Shown: piece by piece, positions 38,083 to 48,103 of the stretch
Numbering within the stretch: the stretch's first letter is position 1
Layout: every line of letters begins with the position of its first letter
NCBI GenBank assembly: GCA_028284285.1
Contig: JANQSA010000059.1
Location: forward strand, 1-64,000
Length of the DNA stretch: 64,000 nucleotides
From: Croceivirga sp.
GTDB lineage: Bacteria; Bacteroidota; Bacteroidia; Flavobacteriales; Flavobacteriaceae
Direction of reading: 5' to 3'
Program-made: the position numbers and the translations under genes
The notes under the pieces: model-generated
The model's database searches: none
What the model saw: only the letters and a program-made list of their open reading frames with translations
What the model was told of the DNA's origin: nothing

Positions 38083-39225
38083 TCAGCTACCGCGAAGTTT
38101 GCGTACCTCTTCTTCTATTTTTTGATACCATATCTTTTCCATGATATCCTTAGCATTCATTTTATATACATTGGCTCTGTGCGGCTGGTTTAATTTTTCG
38201 TAAACCTTTGCCAGCCCCTGGTAGGCAGGTACATGCATATCATTGATGGTAAGACAAGCTTTTAAATGGCCTATAGCTTCTTCATAAAAACCATTATCTA
38301 TTAGTTCCATCGCTGTTTTATGAAGTTGTTCAATATCCCTGATATGCGTTTCCAACTGTAAGGAGATAACGTCTTCAGATTTTAAAGTAAGAAAGGAACA
38401 GGGAACTTCCCGTACCACTTTTTCGGTTACACTACCCATAAACATCCTGTTTAGACCTGTTCTTCCTGAAGTGCCCATGATAAGCAAATCAATCATCCTT
38501 TTGGAAACAGTGCTGAGTATTTCTTCCGAAGGATTACCCTTTGGGGACTCCTTGGTCCAGTTGACATCCATTAAGTTGAAGTCCTTCAAAAACGTATCAA
38601 ATTTTTCTTTGTGTTGCTTACACCTGTTGTCATTTTCGGTTTCCAAATCATCTTCCGAAGGAAACCAGGACGATTTTGAGACTTCGCATACACTGAGAAT
38701 GGTCAATTCTGATTTGAATTTACGGGCCATGGTAATGGCATTCTTAAGTGCCCGTTTGGAAGGTTCGGAAAAATCAACCGGACATAATATATGGTGTACA
38801 TTCAACAGCACGCCTTCTTTGATTACAAAAACAGGCTTTTCACTTTTTTGGATGACGCGTTCGGCGGTAGTACCCAACCGGAAGGTATCTCCTTTTTGGG
38901 TTTCACCGGAACCGAGCAGGATGAGATTGGCACCTGTATCAATTGCCGCCCTGGTAATGGCCTCATAGGGGGAGCCCACCATGAGCAGGGGTTGCTTCAC
39001 TGTAACGCCCTCGTTCCTGATAAGGTCTGCCGTTTCTTCTAATTTGGTCAAAGCCGTTTCGTTTAATAACGACTTTACTTTTTCATTCAAAATATCATCC
39101 GGAAGCACATGAATGGGAATAATAGTGGATTGAAAAATCTTGGCTAATTCTATAGCACTGGCCACTACGTTTTGGGATGATTTTCCAAAATCATGTGCTA
39201 CTAATATCTTTTCCAAAAGTTTCAT
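38083..39225 (-). CDS. Tandem universal stress protein fused to a TPR-like tail
   Basis: A 380-residue cytosolic protein with two universal-stress-protein domains (about residues 1-137 and 140-285) followed by a helical tail (about 290-380). The second Usp domain has the ATP-binding signature GTSGRTGLNRMFMGS (G-x2-G-x9-G-S). The first has the degenerate form GSGETQKGDTFRLGT. The tail has the pattern of a TPR pair (DNGFYEEAIGHLKACLTIN, AYQGLAKVYEKLNQPHRA). It is the first gene of the V/A-ATPase operon, with 16 bp to subunit A. A role in sensing adenylate or stress for the ATPase is an inference from linkage. Confidence 0.85.
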   Translation of the reverse strand: MKLLEKILVAHDFGKSSQNVVASAIELAKIFQSTIIPIHVLPDDILNEKVKSLLNETALTKLEETADLIRNEGVTVKQPLLMVGSPYEAITRAAIDTGANLILLGSGETQKGDTFRLGTTAERVIQKSEKPVFVIKEGVLLNVHHILCPVDFSEPSKRALKNAITMARKFKSELTILSVCEVSKSSWFPSEDDLETENDNRCKQHKEKFDTFLKDFNLMDVNWTKESPKGNPSEEILSTVSKRMIDLLIMGTSGRTGLNRMFMGSVTEKVVREVPCSFLTLKSEDVISLQLETHIRDIEQLHKTAMELIDNGFYEEAIGHLKACLTINDMHVPAYQGLAKVYEKLNQPHRANVYKMNAKDIMEKIWYQKIEEEVRKLRGS

Positions 39226-39668
39226 ACTGTACTACTTTTGTTTTCAAGGGTTAAAGCTGATCAAGGGCCAGAGTTTATGCCCTTACATTTCAATAGAAAC
39301 TGATTCTATTTGATATGTCTTGAATCTACAACACTAAATCTATTACCCAATTCTTTAGAGAAACTTAAGAAATGGGCACTCCTTGGAAATTAACATATAA
39401 TTTTGAAGAAAGGCTCGGAGGGGAGTGCATTTAAAGGAGATCCGGATAGTGTAAGGAAGACAAGGTGCTTGTGGATTAGACGGAATTATTTTACAGATTT
39501 TTTGTACTTCACTACTTTCTAAAGTTTTGCTAAAGAATCTGTTATTACATTTAAGAGTAAAAACAGAAAAAGAAGCTGTGCGTGTAAGATGAATGAGATG
39601 CTACAGTTGTAAAAGCAAGATTACAAACTAACCATAAGAATAGTCATTCTCCCTAAATGAATTAAAAA
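39226..39668. other. Divergent regulatory region between two Usp genes
   Basis: 443 bp without a supported gene. It separates the V/A-ATPase operon (minus) from the Usp-sdh unit (plus), both of which begin with universal-stress-protein genes, so it should hold promoters for both. I see no clean TTG / TAnnTTTG pair close to either start. An alternative sigma factor or a long leader is possible. No terminator hairpin seen. Confidence 0.6.
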
Positions 39669-40463
39669 ATGAATAAAATTCTTGTTCCCGTAGATTTTTC
39701 AGATGCTTCTTCAGATGCATTAGCCTATGCCATCCGGCTTTTTGGGGCGTCCTCTTTGGAAATAACAGTACTGCACATTTATGGAGCAAGATCTACTGCG
39801 CTTCTGATGAAAAATATTGACGACGTACTGGAAAAGGATGCCAGGCGCAGGATGGATGAACTCCTGGAAAATGTTCAAAAAGAGTATCCGGATGTTGCTT
39901 TCATTCCCAAAATAACAAAGAACTATGCCGTATCCGCCATTGCCGCTTTGGGGGACAGTGGGCGTTATGATTTTATCGTCATGGGCACCAAAGGCGCCAG
40001 TGGACTAAAAGAGGTATTTATGGGGAGTGTTGCCGGAGGAGTTGTATCCAAAACTACGGCTCCGGTAATCGTGGTGCCGTCGGGTCATACTTTTCGCCCT
40101 TTGGAACAGATCGTATTTGCCGTAAGTGATGATCCGTTCTCAGATGCCAAAGTGATAGTCCCCTTACGCAAGTTAGCCACTATGCACAAGAGCAAGATCA
40201 AGGTCTTGCATATAGCCGATAAAAAAACGCCTCAAATTGAAAAGGCGCTAACGGCTATTGAGGACTTAAACCCTTCTGTTGATTACGCCTTTGGGACAGG
40301 GGATGTCAATAAGGATTTAAATAATTACCTGATGACGGATTTTTCCGGTATGCTATGCCTTATCCGGGCCAAGAAAGGATTTATGGATCGGCTTTTGAAC
40401 GAAAGTGTTACCTTAAAGCAGACTTTCAACAGTCCTGTACCTTTACTTATACTTCATGATTAA
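39669..40463 (+). CDS. Universal stress protein, two domains
   Basis: A 264-residue protein with two universal-stress-protein domains. The first (about residues 1-140) has the intact nucleotide-binding signature GTKGASGLKEVFMGS (G-x2-G-x9-G-S). The second lacks it. It lies divergently to the Usp-TPR protein of the ATPase operon and only 7 bp upstream of sdhC, so it is probably co-transcribed with succinate dehydrogenase. Its role is unknown; family members bind ATP or AMP and respond to stress or starvation. Confidence 0.9.
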   Translation: MNKILVPVDFSDASSDALAYAIRLFGASSLEITVLHIYGARSTALLMKNIDDVLEKDARRRMDELLENVQKEYPDVAFIPKITKNYAVSAIAALGDSGRYDFIVMGTKGASGLKEVFMGSVAGGVVSKTTAPVIVVPSGHTFRPLEQIVFAVSDDPFSDAKVIVPLRKLATMHKSKIKVLHIADKKTPQIEKALTAIEDLNPSVDYAFGTGDVNKDLNNYLMTDFSGMLCLIRAKKGFMDRLLNESVTLKQTFNSPVPLLILHD

Positions 40464-40470
40464 GTAGCAG

Positions 40471-41124
40471 ATGTTTTTTAGAAAATCCATCATTGCCCTC
40501 ACGGGTCTGTTCCTTTGTATTTTTCTAATTGTTCATTTATCCGCGAACAGTATTTTGCTGTTGCCGGAAGAGACGGCCAGGGGATTGTATAATTCCTATT
40601 CTACCACTTTACGGGAAAGCCCATTGATCAAGATTGTGGCCTATGTACTGTACCTCTCTATTATTCTGCATGTGGTCTATGCGTTGTTGATCACCTTAAA
40701 CAACCGCAGGGCCAAGTCCAAGGCTTACGCTGTGAACCGAAATAAGGAAAACAGCAGCTGGACTTCCCAAAACATGGGCCTTTTGGGGATTATGATCCTG
40801 CTGTTTATCGTGGTACATCTCGCCAACTTCTGGGCACGTATCAAATTGGGTATGGGGGAAGGAGTAGGTTTGGATGCCAATGGTCATGTGGATGTCTACG
40901 AAGTTACCTACAGTCTTTTTCAGAACATGTATTACGTAGGCTTTTACAGTCTGTTAATGATACCATTAGGGTTGCATCTTCATCACGGACTGAAAAGTGC
41001 TTTTATGACGCTGGGCTTTTACCATAAAAAAGGACTTAAGTTCCTTGCTAAGGCCGCTTTGGTGTACGCCGCCATAATGGCCATAGGGTTTGGGATCATT
41101 CCACTTATTGTATTTCTTAAATAA
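40471..41124 (+). CDS. sdhC: Succinate dehydrogenase cytochrome b subunit
   Basis: A 217-residue inner-membrane protein with five hydrophobic helices, the single large anchor subunit of the diheme type found in SdhCAB/FrdCAB complexes. Histidines inside or at the ends of helices ([37 protein letters not shown]) are candidate ligands for two b hemes. It passes electrons between the iron-sulfur subunit and menaquinone. The adjoining sdhA starts 7 bp later. Confidence 0.95.
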   Translation: MFFRKSIIALTGLFLCIFLIVHLSANSILLLPEETARGLYNSYSTTLRESPLIKIVAYVLYLSIILHVVYALLITLNNRRAKSKAYAVNRNKENSSWTSQNMGLLGIMILLFIVVHLANFWARIKLGMGEGVGLDANGHVDVYEVTYSLFQNMYYVGFYSLLMIPLGLHLHHGLKSAFMTLGFYHKKGLKFLAKAALVYAAIMAIGFGIIPLIVFLK

Positions 41125-41131
41125 CTGCAAG

Positions 41132-43039
41132 ATGTTGGACGCAAAAATTCCGGAAGGATCGTTGGAAAACAAATGGCGTAATTATCAGCTGAAGGCGCAA
41201 CTCATTAATCCGGCGAACAAGAAAAAACTGAATGTGATTGTGGTAGGTTCCGGGTTAGCAGGAGCAGGGGCTGCTGCCACACTTGCCGAATTGGGCTATG
41301 ATGTAAAGTGTTTTTGTTATCAGGATTCGGCCCGCAGGGCACACTCTGTGGCTGCCCAGGGAGGGATCAATGCCGCAAAGAACTATCAGCATGACGGGGA
41401 TAGCGTTTGGCGAATGTTCTACGATACCCTAAAAGGAGGTGATTTTCGTTCTCGTGAAGCGAACGTATTCCGACTGGCGGAACTCTCTGCTCCGCTTATC
41501 GACCATTATGTGCAGCAGGGGGTACCCTTTGCCCGTGAATATGGAGGTGTGCTTGTAAATCGTAGTTTTGGGGGGGTACAGGTACAGCGTACCTTTTATG
41601 CCAGAGGGCAGACAGGACAACAACTTTTGTTGGCGGCTTATTCTCAGTTGTACAAAATGAAACGGGCCAAGAAGGTGGAAATGTTTCCACGCCACGAAAT
41701 GTTGGATATTGTTGTTATCGATGGAAAGGCCAAAGGAATCATTGCACGTGATTTGGTAACAGGACAGCTAAAGCGTTTCGCTGCGGATGCTGTGGTTTTG
41801 GCCACCGGGGGCTACTCCCGGGTATTCCGACTTTCCACCCTGGCCATTGGCTGCAATGGAAGTGCTATTTGGAAAGCCCATAAACGCGGCGCATATTTTG
41901 CTGCCCCCAGTTTTACGCAAATACATCCTACCGCATTGCCTCAGACCAGCGAGGCACAGTCCAAATTGACCTTGATGTCCGAATCTTTAAGAAATGATGG
42001 TCGTATCTGGGTGCCAAAAAAGAAAGAGGAAAGCCGAAAGGCCAACGAAATACCTGAGGAAGACCGGGATTATTACCTGGAGCGACGGTACCCCAGTTTC
42101 GGAAACCTGGCCCCAAGAGATATTGCTTCAAGGGCAGCCAAAGAGCTTATTGATGCAGGTTTTGGGGTAGGCCGTCTCAAAAATGCAGTATATCTGGATT
42201 TTAAACACGCTATTGAACACTTTGGCCTGGAGACCATAAAAGACAGATACGGTAATCTTTTTAAGATGTATAAAAAAATTACGGGAGTGGATGCCTATAA
42301 AGAACCCATGCAAATCTCACCCGCAGCACACTTTTCAATGGGTGGGCTATGGGTAGATTATGAACTGATGACCACCATTCCTGGCTTGTATGCTATTGGG
42401 GAATGCAATTTTTCAGACCATGGAGCCAACCGCCTGGGAGCAAACTCCTTGTTGCAGGCAAGTATTGATGGGTATTTTGTGCTGCCCAACACTATAAATA
42501 ATTATCTGGCTTCCGCCTTGAAGGAGGATCATCCTACGACAGACCACCCTGAATTTGAAAAAGTAGAAAAAGAAGTTACAGAACAAATTAGCAGGTTGCT
42601 TGCTGTGAATGGCAATAAAACCGTGGATCATTTTCATCGTGAATTGGGTAAAGTGATGTGGCAGGAATGTGCCATGAGCAGAAACAAAGAAGGACTTGAA
42701 AAAGCCATTGTCCAAATTGAGGAGATCAAGGAAGCCTTTTGGAACGAGGTAAATGTTACCGGAGGACATTTGGAAATGAATACAGAGCTGGAAAAAGCAT
42801 TACGCCTGGCAGACTTTATAGAGTTGGGCTTGCTGATGTGTAACGATGCCTTGCAACGTGAGGAATCTTGCGGTGCCCATTTTAGGGAGGAATACCAAAC
42901 CAATGAAGGAGAGGCGCTTCGCAATGATGATACCTATTCGTATGTGTCGGCATGGGAATACTATCAGGGCGATTTCAAGTTACACAGAGAAGCCTTAACG
43001 TTCGAATATGTGCAACCCACAGTTCGGAGCTATAAATAG
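41132..43039 (+). CDS. sdhA: Succinate dehydrogenase flavoprotein subunit
   Basis: A 635-residue catalytic subunit that oxidises succinate to fumarate. The FAD-binding [10 protein letters not shown] lies at about residues 37-46. The histidine for covalent FAD attachment is in [11 protein letters not shown], and the active-site arginine/histidine regions include [10 protein letters not shown] and [12 protein letters not shown]. The start at 41132 ([15 protein letters not shown]) is preferred to an upstream in-frame start at 41090 that overlaps the end of sdhC. It is followed by an unusual 198-bp gap before sdhB. Confidence 0.97.
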   Translation: MLDAKIPEGSLENKWRNYQLKAQLINPANKKKLNVIVVGSGLAGAGAAATLAELGYDVKCFCYQDSARRAHSVAAQGGINAAKNYQHDGDSVWRMFYDTLKGGDFRSREANVFRLAELSAPLIDHYVQQGVPFAREYGGVLVNRSFGGVQVQRTFYARGQTGQQLLLAAYSQLYKMKRAKKVEMFPRHEMLDIVVIDGKAKGIIARDLVTGQLKRFAADAVVLATGGYSRVFRLSTLAIGCNGSAIWKAHKRGAYFAAPSFTQIHPTALPQTSEAQSKLTLMSESLRNDGRIWVPKKKEESRKANEIPEEDRDYYLERRYPSFGNLAPRDIASRAAKELIDAGFGVGRLKNAVYLDFKHAIEHFGLETIKDRYGNLFKMYKKITGVDAYKEPMQISPAAHFSMGGLWVDYELMTTIPGLYAIGECNFSDHGANRLGANSLLQASIDGYFVLPNTINNYLASALKEDHPTTDHPEFEKVEKEVTEQISRLLAVNGNKTVDHFHRELGKVMWQECAMSRNKEGLEKAIVQIEEIKEAFWNEVNVTGGHLEMNTELEKALRLADFIELGLLMCNDALQREESCGAHFREEYQTNEGEALRNDDTYSYVSAWEYYQGDFKLHREALTFEYVQPTVRSYK

Positions 43040-43237
43040 AAGTGGTATTGTCCGGTTAGGACAAAAGACGCTTCGCTTTTAGACATGAGACCTAAGGCTG
43101 TAGTATAAGGTATTAAAAGTAATATTGAATTACGTCTCAAATGGAAAGGGTTTCGGTTAATGACAGCCCATCGCCAAAGTTTATGTAACAGATGATAATA
43201 AAGCTATTGAAGAATTGCTGCTAAATCAAAATACGAT
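43040..43237. other. Non-coding gap inside the sdh operon
   Basis: 198 bp between sdhA and sdhB, where most operons have only a few bases. It holds a short hairpin TGTCC-GGTTA-GGACA (43050-43064) and a GAGAC...GTCTC inverted pair, with one AGACATGAGAC word. It could be the remnant of a small repeat element or an internal regulatory region. No open reading frame is convincing. Confidence 0.5.
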
Positions 43238-43981
43238 ATGAAGGTCACTTTTAAAATTTGGAGACAGGAGAACAAGAGCAGCAAGGGCAATTTTGAGTCC
43301 TATGATGTAGAGGGGCTAACGGAAGACATGTCCTTTTTAGAGGCCTTGGACCATCTTAATGAGTTGTTGGTGGCACAAAATCAAAAAGTAATTGCTTTTG
43401 AATACGATTGCAGGGAAGGTATCTGTGGTCAATGTGGTGTTTTTATCAATGGGCGTGCGCATGGCCCGCATGATCATATGACTACCTGCCAATTGCATAT
43501 GCGTAGTTTCAAGGATGGGGAAACTATTGTAGTGGAACCCTGGCGCGCTACCGCTTTTCCCGTAATCAAGGATTTGGTGGTCGATCGCTCTGCCTTGGAC
43601 AATATCATAGAGAAGGGAGGATATATCTCGGCAAAAACCGGCACTGCAGCCGAAGCAAATGCCATCCTCATTGCAAAAAATGTGGCCGACAGGGCAATGG
43701 ATGCAGCCGCCTGCATAGGTTGCGGAGCCTGTGTGGCTAGCTGTAAGAATTCTTCTGCGGCCTTGTTCACTGCTGCCAAGATCAATCACTTGAGCAGCCT
43801 GCCCCAGGGTAAGCATGAAGCCACTCAAAGAGTGTTGCAAATGACCCGGCAAATGGAACTGGAAGGATTTGGTAGCTGTACTTTTACAGGCGCCTGTGAA
43901 GTAGAATGCCCGGAAGGCATTTCTTTAACCAATATTGCTGAGATGAATGCCAGAAGGGCCAAAGCCAAATGGTTAGGATAG
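43238..43981 (+). CDS. sdhB: Succinate dehydrogenase iron-sulfur subunit
   Basis: A 247-residue subunit that carries electrons from FAD to the hemes. The ferredoxin-like N-terminal part has the [2Fe-2S] ligands CREGICGQC and a later cysteine in MTTCQLH. The C-terminal part has CIGCGACVASC and CTFTGACEVECPEG for the [4Fe-4S] and [3Fe-4S] clusters. The Na/Pi-type transporter gene begins 19 bp after its stop codon. Confidence 0.97.
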   Translation: MKVTFKIWRQENKSSKGNFESYDVEGLTEDMSFLEALDHLNELLVAQNQKVIAFEYDCREGICGQCGVFINGRAHGPHDHMTTCQLHMRSFKDGETIVVEPWRATAFPVIKDLVVDRSALDNIIEKGGYISAKTGTAAEANAILIAKNVADRAMDAAACIGCGACVASCKNSSAALFTAAKINHLSSLPQGKHEATQRVLQMTRQMELEGFGSCTFTGACEVECPEGISLTNIAEMNARRAKAKWLG

Positions 43982-44000
43982 TATAAAGCAGTTAAAGCTA

Positions 44001-44948
44001 ATGACCGAAATTCTTCCTCTTTTACTTGGAGGCCTTTTACTGTTTATCTATGCGATATCCCGACTTTCCAAAACCATGCAGGACATCTCAACAGATAAGG
44101 CCAAGCAGATTATAGCGAAATATACCGGTAACCTTGTTTTGTCCATCCTTGTGGGAACAGTACTCACCGTTTTATTGGGTTCATCATCTGCTGTAATTAT
44201 AATTGCAATTGTTTTCATCAATGCCAAAACATTAAGATTTAAACAGGCCATTGGTATTATTATGGGGGCCAATATTGGGACTACCTTTTCCAGTCAATTG
44301 ATCGCTTTGGATATTGGACAGTACGCTGTCATTCCCCTGGTGGTTGGATTGGCCATGGAGTTTTTTGCCAAAGGGGAGACCCTAAAAAAATACGGCAATG
44401 CCTTGTTTTATTTTGGCATGCTTTTTTTCGGGCTTTTTATCATAGAACAGTCTGTACTTCCCCTGAGGGATAGCGAAATATTTGAAGAATGGATTACCCG
44501 TATTGACCAAAACCTCCTCCAGGGCACTTTGATTGGAGGGTTTATCACACTTGTTGTACAGTCTTCAAGTGCAACCGTGGGCATGGCCATTGTATTGGGA
44601 AAACAAAACCTTATCTCATTAGCAGGTGGATTGGCCATTATGCTGGGATCGGAATTGGGTACCTGTTCGGATACATTAATTGCAACTATCAAAGGCAGCA
44701 GGCAGGCGATTAAGGCCGGGCTTTTTCACCTTCTCTTCAATTTCATTACCATAGTAGCAGGGTTGTTAGTTTTTGATCTTTTCCTGAAATTCGTTCTGAT
44801 GGTGTCCAAAAGTCAGGCCTTGGAAAATCAGATTGCCAATGCCCATATGATCTTTAATATCGCCGGGGTGCTCGCATTTCTCCCTTTTGTAGGTATTACA
44901 GAAAGGCTCTTGGAGTATTGGTTGCCAGAGAAAGAAATTGCCCTTTAG
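44001..44948 (+). CDS. Na+/phosphate symporter-like protein (NptA / PNaS family)
   Basis: A 315-residue inner-membrane protein with about eight helices in two inverted halves. The family signatures LLGSSSAVIIIAI and VVQSSSATVGMAI appear once per half, with GANIGTTFSS and LGSELGTCSD after them. There is no C-terminal PhoU domain, which many bacterial members have. It probably moves phosphate or another anion with sodium. It lies directly behind sdhB and in a region that also encodes an ATPase likely to pump sodium. Confidence 0.85.
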   Translation: MTEILPLLLGGLLLFIYAISRLSKTMQDISTDKAKQIIAKYTGNLVLSILVGTVLTVLLGSSSAVIIIAIVFINAKTLRFKQAIGIIMGANIGTTFSSQLIALDIGQYAVIPLVVGLAMEFFAKGETLKKYGNALFYFGMLFFGLFIIEQSVLPLRDSEIFEEWITRIDQNLLQGTLIGGFITLVVQSSSATVGMAIVLGKQNLISLAGGLAIMLGSELGTCSDTLIATIKGSRQAIKAGLFHLLFNFITIVAGLLVFDLFLKFVLMVSKSQALENQIANAHMIFNIAGVLAFLPFVGITERLLEYWLPEKEIAL

Positions 44949-45029
44949 GAGCAGGTAAACTTTTTCTTCATTTGTATGGAAGACGTGCTCAAAGATTTAA
45001 GGCTTGGCCACCATGTCCATCGGGAATAC

Positions 45030-46544
45030 CTACCTTTTTTCCATTATTAGCTTTAAAGCCAATTCCAGTTGGGGATCTTTTAGATTTAGGATATCCTGTA
45101 TGGTGGTGTGGATTTCACGGTCAGGCGGGGTGCCACGGCCTACAAACCTTGTTTCCAAGCTGTTCATAACGTATTTGCTCAACGGAATTTGAACGGTAAT
45201 TTTTGTATTGGGTAAACTGAGTTGGGCAAAATCACCCCCATGTCCTCCATGATAGGCACCCCCGGATTCCTCACCAATAAAAAAGGCCCCTTTGTTGAAA
45301 TGCAGTGCCGACGTAAATTCAGCAGTGGTGGAAGCACTACGTCCGTTCATTAAAACATAAACGTTCCCGTTAAAGGCATCCTCATCAGCTTGTTGGAGCG
45401 TTAATCCTTGATTTACTTCCGGTTTGGTGACAAACCTGCCATCGGGCAACTGATGGACAAGGGGCCTTACTTGTTCCATCCAATCCGAATCCTTGTCCGT
45501 ATGAGTAAATAAAAATGTGGTGTCCGAGATACCGGAATTGGTATATAACGAATCTAAGTATCTGGCAGGTCCTTTGATCAGATGAGAAAAAAGGTGCCTG
45601 CCAAAGATGTCATTTCCACCGCCATTGTAACGTACATCTATGATCAAATCCCGGATCTTTTTTCCCCTGATCTTTTCAAAAGCCTTTGATACAATCGGCT
45701 CGAAATCAGGGATATCAAAGTTTCCCACGGTGAGTAAGGCAATATGGTTAGACAGAAACTCAATTCGAATGGGCTTTGATCGGTTCAGTTGTTCAGCTGA
45801 TTTATAGTGATCCAGGTATTTTTTGATCTGTGGATCTTTTTGGGAAAGATATGCCCTGTAATTCCTGTCTGCCTGCTCCAGGGTTACCGGCTCATAGATT
45901 TTGATATATCTTTCGCCGCTTGTCCTCTCAAGTTCAACCTCAAAGGTTTTTGGTGCGTCCAACAGGAGATAGTACCAAAATTGAAACTCCGTACCTACCT
46001 GGAGCCGACTATGTTTGTTGGATAGGATATTGCCGTCCGAGGGGAAAAAAGGTATCAATGTAAAGTAGATTTCCTCCATCGGCCGACTATTTATACTAAC
46101 TATCCTGGTTCCGGGAGGCATATTGGCCTCGTTCGAAAGATCGAATATAACATAGGCCTTAACGGGATCAAATTCCCAAAAGACCTTAAGTGGAAAGAGT
46201 TCTGCTTCGCTTACGATCTGGTCAAGTTGATCTGGTGCAGGTGCTGCAACTGTATGCTGGCATTTGACCTGGGCTACCAGTTTACAGACTTTCCTGTAGA
46301 ATTCACGATAGGTTGACCCCGGCTCCGGATTATCCCATAACTTCCCGAACAAGGAATCCATTGCCTTTTTTTCCGTGTATCTATACAAACCCGGATGGAT
46401 TTTTTTCAGCCCGATCCTTAGGATTTTCATATCCTCCTGCAGCTGGACCTGCGAAAACTTTTGGTCAAGAAAAGTATCAGAGCCCGATTGGGCGTTTATC
46501 AGTAAGGATATAAGGCAAATACATATACATATATACACTTTCAT
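45030..46544 (-). CDS. Exported S41-family (tail-specific protease-like) peptidase
   Basis: A 504-residue protein with a signal peptide (VYICICICLISLLINAQ). The C-terminal half is an S41 peptidase domain: strand LIIDVRYNGGGND and the nucleophile serine in VYVLMNGRSASTTAEF. No typical PDZ motif is seen, but the segment around GTRIVSINSRPMEEI could be a PDZ-like region. It would be periplasmic or secreted and cleave peptides near C-termini. It lies 78 bp downstream of a membrane AraC regulator on the same strand and is probably co-transcribed with it. Confidence 0.85.
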   Translation of the reverse strand: MKVYICICICLISLLINAQSGSDTFLDQKFSQVQLQEDMKILRIGLKKIHPGLYRYTEKKAMDSLFGKLWDNPEPGSTYREFYRKVCKLVAQVKCQHTVAAPAPDQLDQIVSEAELFPLKVFWEFDPVKAYVIFDLSNEANMPPGTRIVSINSRPMEEIYFTLIPFFPSDGNILSNKHSRLQVGTEFQFWYYLLLDAPKTFEVELERTSGERYIKIYEPVTLEQADRNYRAYLSQKDPQIKKYLDHYKSAEQLNRSKPIRIEFLSNHIALLTVGNFDIPDFEPIVSKAFEKIRGKKIRDLIIDVRYNGGGNDIFGRHLFSHLIKGPARYLDSLYTNSGISDTTFLFTHTDKDSDWMEQVRPLVHQLPDGRFVTKPEVNQGLTLQQADEDAFNGNVYVLMNGRSASTTAEFTSALHFNKGAFFIGEESGGAYHGGHGGDFAQLSLPNTKITVQIPLSKYVMNSLETRFVGRGTPPDREIHTTIQDILNLKDPQLELALKLIMEKR

Positions 46545-46622
46545 CTTTTGGAATTTTCGAGTCCCAAGAAAGAAAGAAAAGGAACACCGGTCTTCCCAAT
46601 TCTAGTATTGGGAACTGTTTTC

Positions 46623-47747
46623 CTATAGCGATCCGGTGTATTTGGAAAGATATTCCCTGGGCGAAAGGCCAGTGGATCTTTTGAAGGCACGTTGAAAGGT
46701 CGATTGGGAATTGAAACCACACTCAAAGGCGATGCCGGAGATTTTCAAATGATCGTTACCGGAAACAACCATCCGTTGCTTTACCTCCTCTACCCGGTAT
46801 TGGTTGATAAAAGAATTGAAGCTCATGGAGAGGTAATGGTTGAGCACATGGGAAATGGTGCGTTGGTCGGAACCGATATGGTTTACCAACACATCCAGTT
46901 CCAGATTGGGCTTAAGGTAAAGTTTGTCTTTGTCCATAGCGTCCCGGATAGCTGCTATCAATTCTTTGGACTCTTGCGGGCTAAGCCGTATGCTTTGGCC
47001 CTTGTTTTTTTGGGTATGTCGCTTAGAAAGTAGATACCCTTTTATGCCAAGTGCATAAATGAACACGGTCAACGGGACATAAATAGGATAATAGCCCAGG
47101 TGGTTTAATATTGCAAGCCTGGTAGCAGGAACGATATAGGGTACCAGAAAAACAAACCATATCAGTTGAAAAATCAGAAAAGCGTTTAAAAAAGGTCCAA
47201 TCCATTTAAGATCCGGCTCGGGCCTGTCCTGGTCAGAACTAAGCTTTGTAAAATACTGTTTGGTCATCCACAAATACACTGTGATGGAAAGCCATCGGGG
47301 AATATCCGTATAGGTATTGTATTGATCGATACTATTGCCCCATGCCAACAGATCATTTTGACTAAGCCTATTCAATAAAAAACCGATAGTAATCACCCAA
47401 CCCAAAATGATGGGGGCCACGTCAATCAAAACCGGGACAAAATGGAACCAATACTTTCGCTTCCAAACGGATGAAGTTTTCAGGACAAAACAGAAGTAGA
47501 AATAAATGAGCGGGCCAATAGCCATGATGAGCATGGTGGGCACAAGGCTTAGAAAAACACCCATTTGCCAGTGTGGAACTGTTTCGGTCAGGTAAATGTT
47601 CAGGGAGGCTAATGACATAAGGAGCAACAGCACCGCCAGGACTTTTTCGGCTGTTCTTTTTTTGGGGTTGAAAAACAGGATGAAGCTAAAAATGAAGCCC
47701 TGCAAGGCACCCAGTAGGATCAAAGTATTTAAAAAATCAACAAACAT
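46623..47747 (-). CDS. Membrane-anchored AraC-family regulator (copy 1)
   Basis: A 374-residue regulator with about seven hydrophobic helices in its N-terminal two thirds and an AraC-type helix-turn-helix domain at the C-terminus, seen in FNSFINQYRVEEVKQRM and IAFECGFNSQSTFQRAFKRS. The start at 47747 (MFVDFLNTLILLGALQGF) is chosen because it begins the first helix; an upstream in-frame start at 47798 adds cysteine-rich residues that look unlike a protein start. A signal sensed in the membrane would be passed to promoter DNA. It is adjacent to the S41 peptidase gene. Confidence 0.87.
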   Translation of the reverse strand: MFVDFLNTLILLGALQGFIFSFILFFNPKKRTAEKVLAVLLLLMSLASLNIYLTETVPHWQMGVFLSLVPTMLIMAIGPLIYFYFCFVLKTSSVWKRKYWFHFVPVLIDVAPIILGWVITIGFLLNRLSQNDLLAWGNSIDQYNTYTDIPRWLSITVYLWMTKQYFTKLSSDQDRPEPDLKWIGPFLNAFLIFQLIWFVFLVPYIVPATRLAILNHLGYYPIYVPLTVFIYALGIKGYLLSKRHTQKNKGQSIRLSPQESKELIAAIRDAMDKDKLYLKPNLELDVLVNHIGSDQRTISHVLNHYLSMSFNSFINQYRVEEVKQRMVVSGNDHLKISGIAFECGFNSQSTFQRAFKRSTGLSPREYLSKYTGSL

Positions 47748-48103
47748 GTGGCCTGAAAGCATACAATGGCAGTACAAATTACAGCAATATCCATACAAAA
47801 AAAGCAGACAAAAATGATTTGGGACATTTTATCCGGTAGCGATACGTGAACAATTTCATTTCGGTAATTGGGGTAGCGGTTGATTTTTTTAGTAACTCTT
47901 GAAATTCCTTTTGGTTTTACCAACAATTTCCAGGACTCCACAGAATTTTTGAAATGGGCCTTATTACGTGTAAAGCAAAGGAGAGTTCAGTGCTCAATTG
48001 GTATTCAAAAATCCGACCTCTATATCATGGATCTTCGCATTTGGCATTAAATGCCTTTAACCAGAAGCATTAAAAAGTAGTATTGGAAGTGTGTTATCAA
48101 CAC
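47748..48103. other. Divergent intergenic region, regulator copy 1 / lipoprotein
   Basis: About 356 bp between the minus-strand AraC gene and the plus-strand lipoprotein gene. It should hold promoters for both. No clean consensus box is visible. A hairpin TGTGTT-ATC-AACACA (48090-48104) covers the lipoprotein start codon's first base and could limit its translation. Short open frames here lack support. Confidence 0.5.

Noticed and set aside
44949-45029. Terminator between the convergent Na/Pi and S41 genes
   Set aside because: No stem-loop followed by a T-run is visible in the 81-bp gap.
46514-46536. ATACAT-type microsatellite before the S41 peptidase start
   Set aside because: It encodes the alternating Val/Tyr/Ile/Cys residues of the signal peptide and is only a few units long.
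47729-47941. 70-residue minus-strand open frame upstream of regulator copy 1
   Set aside because: No recognisable domain; it overlaps the start region of the AraC gene and probably the promoter.
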